9,029 nucleotides of DNA from Rudaea sp. (GTDB lineage: Bacteria > Pseudomonadota > Gammaproteobacteria > Xanthomonadales > Rhodanobacteraceae), in contig JAICYA010000056.1 in NCBI GenBank assembly GCA_025934455.1, positions 1-9,029 of the forward strand, read 5' to 3'. The notes beneath the pieces are model-generated. The model did not search any database. It was not told the DNA's origin and saw only the letters and a list, made by a program, of their open reading frames with translations. This document shows, one piece after another, positions 1-7,344 of this stretch. Each line of letters starts with the position of its first letter. Within the stretch, counting starts at the first letter, position 1. A program made the position numbers and the translations under genes.

Positions 1-1078
1 CGTCCACCGAATCCACGCCGACCAGCGGCAGGATCGGGCCGAAGATCTCGTCCTGCATCAGGGCCAGGTCCTCGCGCGCATCCAGCACCAGGGTCGGCGG
101 CAGCACGCGCTGACCGGCGTCGCCGGCGGCGAGTTCGACGATCTTCGCGCCGGCGGCGTGGGCTTGATCCAGATAACCTTTCAGGCGCGAATACTGGCCG
201 GCGTTGACGATGCTCGAATAATCCGGATTCGCGGCGACGTCGCCGTAATGCTGCGCCACGTATTTTTTCATTTCCTCGACGAAGGCGGGGATCGAGGCCT
301 TCGGCAGCAACACGTAATCCGGTGCGATGCAGGTTTGTCCGGCATTGAGGAATTTGCCGGCGGCGATGCGATCCACGGCCGTGGCAATCGGATAATCCGG
401 CGCGACGATGGCCGGCGACTTGCCGCCGAGTTCCAGCGTCACCGGCGTCAGGTTCGGCGCGGCAGCAGCCATCACCTTGCGCCCGACCGCGGTGGAACCG
501 GTGAAGAACAGATGATCGAGCGGCAGCGCGGCAAACGCGCTCGCGACGTCGGGACCGCCAAGGATCGTGGCGACGCGATCGGCGGGGAAAACTTCATCAA
601 GCAATTTCTTGAGAAGCTCCGAGGTGCGCGGCGTGTGCTCGGACGGCTTGAGCATGACGTGGGTGCCGGCCGCGAACGCGGCGATCAGCGGCGTCAGCGC
701 CAGGTTCACCGGGTAATTCCACGGCGCGATGATGCCGACCACGCCCAGCGGCTGATAGCGCACCTGCGTGCTTGCCGGCCAGAACAGCCAGTCCGCGAGC
801 GCACGCTTGCTGCGCATCCAGCCGCGCAAATGCCGGCGCGTGTAGTCGATTTCCTTGAGCACGGTGAACGTGTCGGACAGCAGCGACTCGTGGCGTGAAC
901 GGCGGCCGAAATCCGCGCTCATCGCGGCGGCGAATTCCTCGCTGCTCGCCTTGAACGCGATGCGCAGCCGCTTGAGATCGTCCATGCGTTGCCGGTAGGT
1001 CGGCACGTTGCGTTGCTGCGCCGCGCGCAGGCGCGCGAGCGTGGCGTTCAGGTCGGTTGGAGTGGTCTGCGTGTCCAT
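1..1078 (-). CDS. calB: Coniferyl-aldehyde-dehydrogenase-like ALDH (5' three quarters; runs off left edge)
   Basis: NAD(P)-dependent oxidation of an aldehyde to a carboxylic acid in the cytoplasm. Reading the minus strand from the ATG at 1078 gives 359 residues with no stop before the edge; the family is usually about 470-480 residues. Visible ALDH landmarks are the PWN active-site asparagine (N121), LKPSEHTPRTS (143-153), the FTGSTAVG nucleotide-binding loop (192-199), ELGGKSP with the general base E216, NAGQTC with catalytic C250, and DEIFGP (343-348). The stretch after C250 (IAPDYVLLPK) and the DFGRRSRHESLL segment near residue 57 resemble class-3-type coniferyl aldehyde dehydrogenases (CalB) as I remember them. 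The exact substrate cannot be read from sequence; a general aldehyde-detoxifying role is equally possible. The start lies 6 nt after a -10-like hexamer with no Shine-Dalgarno, suggesting a leaderless mRNA. It is divergent from the YrdA-like gene. Confidence 0.92.
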   Translation of the reverse strand, partial: MDTQTTPTDLNATLARLRAAQQRNVPTYRQRMDDLKRLRIAFKASSEEFAAAMSADFGRRSRHESLLSDTFTVLKEIDYTRRHLRGWMRSKRALADWLFWPASTQVRYQPLGVVGIIAPWNYPVNLALTPLIAAFAAGTHVMLKPSEHTPRTSELLKKLLDEVFPADRVATILGGPDVASAFAALPLDHLFFTGSTAVGRKVMAAAAPNLTPVTLELGGKSPAIVAPDYPIATAVDRIAAGKFLNAGQTCIAPDYVLLPKASIPAFVEEMKKYVAQHYGDVAANPDYSSIVNAGQYSRLKGYLDQAHAAGAKIVELAAGDAGQRVLPPTLVLDAREDLALMQDEIFGPILPLVGVDSVD

Positions 1079-1082
1079 GTGT

Positions 1083-1100
1083 CGAGTGTAGCGCGAGTGT
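1083..1100. repeat. Direct repeat CGAGTGT, 11-bp period, in divergent intergenic region
   Basis: CGAGTGT occurs at 1083-1089 and again at 1094-1100, separated by AGCG, so the copies are 11 bp apart, about one helical turn. They lie between the two divergent start codons and overlap the -10-like hexamer of the minus gene. The arrangement is what a site for a regulator contacting one DNA face could look like, but it is short and could be chance. Confidence 0.4.
1085..1090 (-). promoter_or_regulatory. Candidate -10 (TACACT) for the aldehyde dehydrogenase gene, leaderless arrangement
   Basis: On the minus strand TACACT matches TATAAT at four of six positions (TAnAnT). It ends exactly 6 nt before the ATG at 1078, so transcription would start at or next to the first base of the start codon. 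No Shine-Dalgarno is present between it and the ATG. No convincing -35 is visible. Confidence 0.4.
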
Positions 1101-1106
1101 TACCAT
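1101..1106 (+). promoter_or_regulatory. Candidate -10 (TACCAT) for the yrdA-like gene, leaderless arrangement
   Basis: TACCAT matches TATAAT at four of six positions and ends exactly 6 nt before the ATG at 1113, the same spacing as on the opposite strand. There is no Shine-Dalgarno before the start codon, which fits a leaderless transcript. No good -35 is visible. Confidence 0.4.
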
Positions 1107-1112
1107 GCCGCG

Positions 1113-1649
1113 ATGAACATCCGCCCCTACCGCAATCAGCTACCGCGCCTCGGCGCACGCGCCTACGTCGATCCCGCCGCCGTGCTGATCGGCGACGTGG
1201 AACTCGGCGACGATGTGTCCTTGTGGCCGTGCACCGTGGTGCGTGGCGACGTGAATTTCATCCGCATCGGCGCGCGCACCAACGTGCAGGACGGCGCGGT
1301 GCTGCACGTCACCCACGACGGCCCTTACACGCCCGGCGGATTCCCGCTCGTCATCGGCGCGGACGTCACCGTCGGTCACAGCGCGATCCTGCATGCCTGC
1401 ACGGTCGAAGACGCCTGCCTGATCGGCATGCACGCCACCGTACTCGACGGCGCCGTGGTGCGCAAACATGCTTTCGTTGCCGCCGGTGCTGTCGTCGCGC
1501 CGGGCAAGATCGTCGGCGAGGGTGAGTTGTGGATGGGCAACCCCGCGCGCTGCGTACGCAAGCTCGACGCCGCGCAGATCGAAGCGATGTACTACTCGGC
1601 CAAGCATTACGTGAAATTGAAGGACGAATACCTCAGCGTGGCGCGCTAG
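1113..1649 (+). CDS. yrdA: Gamma-class carbonic anhydrase-like hexapeptide-repeat protein (YrdA/PaaY family)
   Basis: A 178-residue left-handed beta-helix protein, the usual length for the YrdA family. Hexapeptide-like turns run through residues 20-140 (for example DPAAVLIGDVELGDDVSLWP and VGHSAILHACTVEDACLIG), followed by a C-terminal helix. The metal-binding histidines expected for gamma-carbonic anhydrases are visible as H65 (VLHVTH), H89 (VGH) and H94 (LHAC); R44, D46, Q59 and D60 around the active-site turn are also present. The family binds zinc or iron as a trimer; several YrdA members have weak or no CO2 hydratase activity, so the activity here is uncertain. Its neighbour across the convergent boundary is the aroE operon; I recall yrdA next to aroE in Escherichia coli as well, so the proximity may be an old association. 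Its last 17 bp overlap the 3' end of the minus-strand yeiW-like gene, leaving no room for a terminator outside coding sequence. Confidence 0.95.
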   Translation: MNIRPYRNQLPRLGARAYVDPAAVLIGDVELGDDVSLWPCTVVRGDVNFIRIGARTNVQDGAVLHVTHDGPYTPGGFPLVIGADVTVGHSAILHACTVEDACLIGMHATVLDGAVVRKHAFVAAGAVVAPGKIVGEGELWMGNPARCVRKLDAAQIEAMYYSAKHYVKLKDEYLSVAR

Positions 1650-1890
1650 ATTCTTCCCATCGCGCGAGGATCGCCATCGCTTCGTTGCGATTCGCTCCGC
1701 ACATCGCCGGTTCGGGTTTCAGGCGCCGGCAGACGTCGGGACGCTCGGGTTTGCCGAACAACTTGCAGCGGTTGGACTCATCCAGTTGGATGCAGCGCAC
1801 GCCGGCGGGCTTGCCGTTCGGCATGCCGGGAATCTTTGATGAAATCGATGGGGCGATGCAGCAGGCGCCGCAGCCGACTCGGCAGTCCAT
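1633..1890 (-). CDS. yeiW: YeiW-like small cysteine-cluster protein (UPF0153 / CxxCxxCC family)
   Basis: An 85-residue protein with eight cysteines: C3, C7, C10 and C11 form the N-terminal CxxxCxxCC cluster, followed by C33, C42, C54 and C64. The segments GCGACCIAPSISS, IPGMPNGKPAGVRC and RPDVCRRL closely resemble Escherichia coli YeiW as I recall it, and the length matches. The family is assumed to bind zinc or an iron-sulfur cluster; its function is not established. The start lies 3 bp after the aroE stop codon with no strong ribosome site, so translation is probably coupled to aroE. It is the last gene of the hemB-aroE-yeiW operon, and its 3' end overlaps the convergent yrdA-like gene by 17 bp. 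Confidence 0.9.
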   Translation of the reverse strand: MDCRVGCGACCIAPSISSKIPGMPNGKPAGVRCIQLDESNRCKLFGKPERPDVCRRLKPEPAMCGANRNEAMAILARWEESSAPR

Positions 1891-1893
1891 CGC

Positions 1894-3764
<1,871 letters not shown>

Positions 3765-3850
3765 TCACGCTGGTGCGAATCGTGCACGGTACAGACTGCG
3801 AACTGGTTCAGCGACTATTGGAATGGAATCGGGAATACTCCACCGAAATC

Positions 3851-3873
3851 AGCCAGACATCATGATGCTGGCT
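3851..3873. promoter_or_regulatory. Interrupted 23-bp dyad, operator candidate upstream of the mini-SPFH gene
   Basis: AGCCAG at 3851-3856 and CTGGCT at 3868-3873 flank the perfect 10-bp palindrome CATCATGATG (3858-3867). Apart from one unpaired A at 3857 the whole 23 bp is symmetric, 11 bp per arm. There is no loop between the arms, so it suits a DNA-binding dimer better than an RNA hairpin. Its last base is the first base of the candidate -35 at 3873, an operator-like position for an activator or repressor. Confidence 0.45.
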
Positions 3874-3902
3874 TGCATTCTTGAAAGTTTTTCGAATAAG
3901 AT
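3873..3902 (+). promoter_or_regulatory. Candidate sigma-70-like promoter of the mini-SPFH gene
   Basis: TTGCAT (3873-3878) and TAAGAT (3897-3902) are separated by 18 bp in an AT-richer stretch. Each hexamer is only a partial match (three and four of six). Transcription would begin near 3909, so the hairpin at 3910-3925 would form the very 5' end of the mRNA. Confidence 0.4.
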
Positions 3903-3909
3903 ACGTTAA

Positions 3910-3925
3910 CCTCTTGATAAAGAGG
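3910..3925 (+). promoter_or_regulatory. 5'-UTR hairpin that contains the Shine-Dalgarno of the mini-SPFH gene
   Basis: CCTCTT-GATA-AAGAGG is a perfect 6-bp stem with a 4-nt loop. Its 3' arm includes AGAGG (3921-3925), the Shine-Dalgarno 8 nt before the ATG at 3934. Folding would hide the ribosome site, so this is a possible translational switch or a 5' stabilising stem. It is short, and no ligand is suggested by the sequence. Confidence 0.5.
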
Positions 3926-3933
3926 AACTAAAA

Positions 3934-4368
3934 ATGTTCACCCCGATGCTGTTGTTGACCCTGCTCTGCTGCGGCCTGACCACTGCCCTGCTGGTCTGCG
4001 TGCGGCGCATTCCGGAAGGCCAGGCCTATACCCTGCGCCGCGTCGACGGTCATATGCGTACCATCGGCGCCGGCGTGCACGTGGTGCTGCCGCTGATCGA
4101 ACGCGTCGCGCACAAGATCCGCCTGCTCGGCAACGTGGTCGATATCGCCGCGCCCGTAGCGGACGGCGACCTGCGCGGCCGCGTCTATTTCCAGGTGCTC
4201 GACGCCAATCGCGCCGACGCCGTGATCGACGGCATCGCCGACTTGTTGCGCGCACGCGTGCCGGCGCTGGCCACGCAAGGTGCGCGCGATTCCGCGGCCC
4301 TGAAAGTCGAGCTCAACCGCGAATTGAACGCGCGCGGCGTCCTGGTCACGCGCGTGCAGTTGGGCTGA
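3934..4368 (+). CDS. Minimal membrane-anchored SPFH (band 7/stomatin-like) protein
   Basis: A 144-residue protein. Residues 4-23 are a hydrophobic segment with a C12-C13 pair, probably an N-terminal membrane anchor. The rest reads like a shortened SPFH/prohibitin-homology domain: IPEGQAYTLRRVDGHMRTIGAGVHVVLPLIERV (26-58) is the usual opening of stomatins and slipins. GRVYFQVLDANRA (82-94) matches the conserved strand, and GVLVTRVQLG (135-144) matches the closing strand, after which the protein stops. Typical stomatin-like proteins are 250-320 residues and continue into a long coiled-coil that drives oligomerisation; here it is absent, and the helical section before the last strand is also shortened. 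The start has a good Shine-Dalgarno (AGAGGA). No NfeD-like partner is adjacent. The family assignment is by remembered motif resemblance; the function is unknown, possibly a membrane-microdomain accessory. Confidence 0.75.
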   Translation: MFTPMLLLTLLCCGLTTALLVCVRRIPEGQAYTLRRVDGHMRTIGAGVHVVLPLIERVAHKIRLLGNVVDIAAPVADGDLRGRVYFQVLDANRADAVIDGIADLLRARVPALATQGARDSAALKVELNRELNARGVLVTRVQLG

Positions 4369-4374
4369 TTCTGT

Positions 4375-4404
4375 CGGGATGATCCCGCCGCGCTGGTTGC
4401 GCGG
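4375..4404 (+). terminator. Two abutting hairpins just after the mini-SPFH stop, weak terminator candidate
   Basis: CGGGA-TGA-TCCCG (4375-4387) is followed directly by CCGCGC-TGGTT-GCGCGG (4388-4404), a 6-bp GC stem with a 5-nt loop. They start 7 nt after the stop codon. The following AATCGTTT is only a poor U tract, so termination could be partial or Rho-assisted. Confidence 0.4.
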
Positions 4405-4416
4405 AATCGTTTGCCC

Positions 4417-4460
4417 ACGGATACTTGCGGGCCCTGCGTAGCGCGCAGGCCCTTATCCGT
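4417..4460 (+). promoter_or_regulatory. 44-nt hairpin ending exactly at the rsmG start codon
   Basis: ACGGATA (4417-4423) pairs with TATCCGT (4454-4460); inside, GGGCC (4429-4433) pairs with GGCCC (4448-4452) and TGCG (4435-4438) with CGCA (4444-4447), with one bulged C at 4434 and loop TAGCG. That is about 16 bp of stem with one internal loop. The right arm ends at the base before the rsmG ATG and no Shine-Dalgarno is visible. It could be a terminator or attenuator, a translation-blocking leader, or a processing site. Confidence 0.5.
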
Positions 4461-5117
4461 ATGAATATCGCCGATCGCGCCAGCCTCTATGCCCGCCTGC
4501 AGGCAGGACTCGCCGAACTGGGCCTGGCGCCCGGAGCGGACGCCTGCGAGCGCCTGCTCGATTACGTCGAATTGCTGACGCGCTGGAACGCGGCCTACAA
4601 CCTCACGGCGGTGCGGATTCCGGAAGAAATGGTGACGCGCCATCTGCTCGATTCGCTGGCCGTGGCGAAGCTGGTGCGCGGGGACAGTCTGGCCGACCTT
4701 GGCACCGGCGCGGGGCTGCCCGGCATTCCGCTCGCGATCCTCGCGCCCGAGCGCCAACACACGCTGATCGACAGCAACGGCAAGAAGGTGCGTTTCCTGC
4801 GCGAAGCCGTGCGTACGCTGGGCCTTGCGAACGTGCAGGTGCAGCAGTCGCGCGTGGAAGACGCGCGCGGCCAGTTCGATTGCGTCACCGCGCGCGCCTT
4901 CGCCACGCTCGCCGACATGCTGCGCATGGGCGGTCATCTGCTCACATCCGGTGGCGTCTGGATCGCGCTCAAGGGCCAGTTGTCGAAGGACGAAATCCTC
5001 GGCGTGCCGGCAGGTTTCGTCGTTGCCGACGTGATGACTCTGGACGTTCCGGGCTTGGGCGCAGCGCGGCAAGTGGCGATAATCAGGCGCACGAATGCAC
5101 AGGAGCGGGCGGCATGA
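4461..5117 (+). CDS. rsmG: 16S rRNA (guanine527-N7)-methyltransferase RsmG (GidB)
   Basis: Methylates N7 of G527 in the 530 loop of 16S rRNA using S-adenosylmethionine. From the ATG at 4461 the protein is 218 residues, close to the usual 205-215. It shows LTRWNAAYNLTAVR and HLLDSLAV near the N-terminus, the SAM-binding loop DLGTGAGLPGIPLAI, the acidic D in TLIDSNGKKVRFLREA, the VQQSRVEDARG segment and the CVTARAFATLADML motif. The frame is open upstream to a TTG at 4425, but homologues begin near MNIADRASLYARLQAGL, so 4461 is preferred although it lacks a Shine-Dalgarno and abuts a strong hairpin. The stop overlaps the parA start (ATGA at 5114-5117). In many proteobacteria mnmG precedes rsmG; here it does not. 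Confidence 0.96.
   Translation: MNIADRASLYARLQAGLAELGLAPGADACERLLDYVELLTRWNAAYNLTAVRIPEEMVTRHLLDSLAVAKLVRGDSLADLGTGAGLPGIPLAILAPERQHTLIDSNGKKVRFLREAVRTLGLANVQVQQSRVEDARGQFDCVTARAFATLADMLRMGGHLLTSGGVWIALKGQLSKDEILGVPAGFVVADVMTLDVPGLGAARQVAIIRRTNAQERAA
5055..5083 (+). promoter_or_regulatory. Possible internal promoter for parA inside the rsmG 3' end
   Basis: TTGGGC (5055-5060) and GATAAT (5078-5083) are spaced by 17 bp, with the -10 matching consensus at five of six. A start near 5090 would give parA a leader of about 25 nt that includes its Shine-Dalgarno. The -10 bases also encode part of the conserved C-terminal strand of RsmG, so the match may be incidental. Confidence 0.3.
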
Positions 5118-5914
5118 CCAGAGTCGTAGCCATCGCCAATCAAAAGGGCGGCGTCGGCAAGACCACCACGGCGGTGAATCTCGCCGCCGCGCTGGCCGAG
5201 ACGCGGCGCAAGATCCTGCTGATCGACTTCGATCCGCAGGGCAATGCGACGATGGCCTCCGGCATCGACAAGCGCATCGCCAAGCCGAGCGGCTGCGAAG
5301 TGCTGCTCGAAGAAGCGAGCATCGAAAGCGCGATCGTGCCGACCCCGGCCGGCTTCGACCTGCTGCCCGGCAACCGCGACCTCACCGCCGCGGAACTGAA
5401 ACTCATGGATGCGCTGGCGCGCGAATCGCGCCTGAAGGAACAGATCGCCAAGCTCGGTGACCGTTATCACACGGTGCTGATCGACTGCCCGCCGTCGCTG
5501 CACCTGCTCACGATCAACGCCTTCACCGCGGCGCACAGCGTGCTGATCCCGATCCAGTGCGAGTATTTCGCGCTCGAGGGACTGACCAGCCTGCTCGAAA
5601 CGATCAAGGCAGTGCGCGCACGCCTGAATCCGCATCTGGAAATCGAAGGCTTGCTGCGCACCATGTACGATGTGCGCAACAACCTTGCGAACGACGTCTC
5701 GGCGCAGTTGACCAAACATTTTGGCGACAAGCTGCTGCGCTCGATCATCCCGCGCAACATCCGCCTCGCCGAGGCGCCTAGCCACGGCCAGCCGATCAAC
5801 CTGTACGACCGCGAATCGCGCGGCGCGATCGCCTACCTCGGCCTCGCCGGCGAGATGATCCGGCGCGAACGTGGCGGCGCAGCGCCGCACGTCGGCACGG
5901 CGCACGTGAACTAA
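5114..5914 (+). CDS. parA: Chromosome-partitioning ATPase ParA (Soj family)
   Basis: A Walker-type ATPase that dimerises with ATP, binds DNA non-specifically and moves ParB-parS complexes during chromosome segregation. The 266-residue protein begins with the P-loop almost at once, as in chromosomal ParA/Soj without an N-terminal HTH. The deviant Walker A is KGGVGKTT (11-18, signature K11 and K16), the A' motif is LIDFDPQGNAT (36-46), and the Walker B region is VLIDCPPS (D124). The IPIQCEYFALEGLTSLL and RNIRLAEAPSHGQPINLYD segments are typical of Soj. AGGAG lies 8 nt before the ATG, which overlaps the rsmG stop by 4 bp. parB follows after 10 bp. No good match to the parS consensus was found in the window. 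Confidence 0.97.
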   Translation: MTRVVAIANQKGGVGKTTTAVNLAAALAETRRKILLIDFDPQGNATMASGIDKRIAKPSGCEVLLEEASIESAIVPTPAGFDLLPGNRDLTAAELKLMDALARESRLKEQIAKLGDRYHTVLIDCPPSLHLLTINAFTAAHSVLIPIQCEYFALEGLTSLLETIKAVRARLNPHLEIEGLLRTMYDVRNNLANDVSAQLTKHFGDKLLRSIIPRNIRLAEAPSHGQPINLYDRESRGAIAYLGLAGEMIRRERGGAAPHVGTAHVN

Positions 5915-5924
5915 AGGAACAAGA

Positions 5925-6797
5925 ATGTCTGCAGCAAAACGGCGCGGCCTGGGCGCACGCGATCTGGACGTCCTGCTCGGTGGGCCGGAGGCCGATTCGG
6001 GTCCCGAGGCCGCCGGCGAGTACCGCTCGCTCAAGATCGGCAGCCTGCAAGCCGGCAAATACCAGCCGCGCAAGGCGTTCGCGCAGGAACCGCTGGACGA
6101 GCTCGTCGCCTCGATCCGCGAACACGGCGTGCTCGATCCGATACTTGTCCGCGCGGTCGGCGCGCAGAAGTTCGAGATCATCGGCGGCGAGCGACGCTGG
6201 CGCGCGGCGAAGCAGGCGGGCCTGACCGAGATTCCCGCGCTGGTGCGCGAATTGACCGATTCGCAGGTCGCGCTGATCGCGCTGGTCGAGAACATCCAGC
6301 GCGAGGATCTGGCGCCGTTGGAAGTGGCGCAGTCGCTCAAGCAACTCATGGCCGAGTTCAAGTTCACCCAGGAACAGGCCGCGGACAAGATCGGCCGTTC
6401 GCGCGCAGCGGTGGCGAACCTGCTGCGCCTGCTTGGCCTGCCCGAGGCGGTGAAACAGCTTCTGGCGGAACGCCGGATCGACATGGGCCATGCGCGCGCA
6501 CTGGTCACGCTGGAACCGAAACTGGCGGCGCAACTGGCCAAACAAGCCGCCGAACGCGGTTGGAGCGTGCGTGAACTCGAGGAGGCCGCGCGTCGCGCCC
6601 AGAGCGAGCCGAAAGGAAAAGCCAAGGCGAAAGCCGTGCCGGCGCGCGACGCCGATATCGTCGCGCTGGAACGCGAACTCGCCGAAAAACTCGCCGCCAA
6701 GGTCAGCGTCCAGCACGGCCGCGGCGGGCGCGGCAAGCTCGTCATCGCCTACCACTCCCTGGAAGAACTCGAGGGCATCCTCGAGAAAATCCGCTGA
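5925..6797 (+). CDS. parB: Chromosome-partitioning CTPase/DNA-binding protein ParB (Spo0J family)
   Basis: Binds parS, loads as a CTP-dependent clamp that spreads on DNA, and stimulates ParA. The 290 residues match the family. The N-terminal KRRGLGARDLDVLL (5-18) is the ParA-stimulating peptide. The ParB/Srx CTP-binding fold spans about 33-125, with QPRK (47-50), GGERRWRA (87-94, the arginine box) and ENIQREDL (122-129). A helix-turn-helix sits around 147-169 (FTQEQAADKIGRSRAAVANLLRL). A lysine/alanine-rich linker (about 225-240) leads to the C-terminal dimerisation domain ending in SLEELEGILEKIR. Shine-Dalgarno AAAGGA (5913-5918) precedes the ATG. The sigma-factor gene follows after 7 bp. 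Confidence 0.97.
   Translation: MSAAKRRGLGARDLDVLLGGPEADSGPEAAGEYRSLKIGSLQAGKYQPRKAFAQEPLDELVASIREHGVLDPILVRAVGAQKFEIIGGERRWRAAKQAGLTEIPALVRELTDSQVALIALVENIQREDLAPLEVAQSLKQLMAEFKFTQEQAADKIGRSRAAVANLLRLLGLPEAVKQLLAERRIDMGHARALVTLEPKLAAQLAKQAAERGWSVRELEEAARRAQSEPKGKAKAKAVPARDADIVALERELAEKLAAKVSVQHGRGGRGKLVIAYHSLEELEGILEKIR
6768..6785 (+). other. 7-bp stem-loop in the last codons of parB
   Basis: CTCGAGG-GCAT-CCTCGAG is a perfect 7-bp stem with a 4-nt loop, 12 nt before the end of parB and 19 nt before the sigma-factor ATG. It lies in codons of the conserved parB C-terminal helix, so it may be a by-product of coding. If real, it could reduce read-through or stabilise an mRNA end between parB and the sigma gene. 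It has no U tract. Confidence 0.3.
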
Positions 6798-6804
6798 AAG
6801 ATCG

Positions 6805-7340
<536 letters not shown>

Positions 7341-7344
<4 letters not shown>

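Noticed and set aside
158..898. Long open frame on the plus strand opposite the aldehyde dehydrogenase
   Set aside because: Low-complexity Arg/Gly/Asp-rich translation with no family features, fully antisense to a clear ALDH gene; a high-GC shadow.
4425..4460. TTG start extending RsmG by 12 residues
   Set aside because: The extra residues do not resemble RsmG N-termini and would be encoded inside the hairpin; the ATG at 4461 fits family length.
4453..4461. DnaA-box-like TTATCCGTA before rsmG
   Set aside because: Seven of nine matches, single copy, no AT-rich unwinding region or cluster; better explained as the right arm of the hairpin.
5898..5913. Possible parS around CACGTGAA at the end of parA
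   Set aside because: Only about 10 of 16 positions match the parS consensus, and an unrelated site near 1608-1620 scores the same, so it is not above chance.
4934..6745. 603-codon open frame on the minus strand across parA and parB
   Set aside because: Ser/Arg/Ala-rich translation without domain motifs, antisense to two unmistakable genes; a high-GC shadow.
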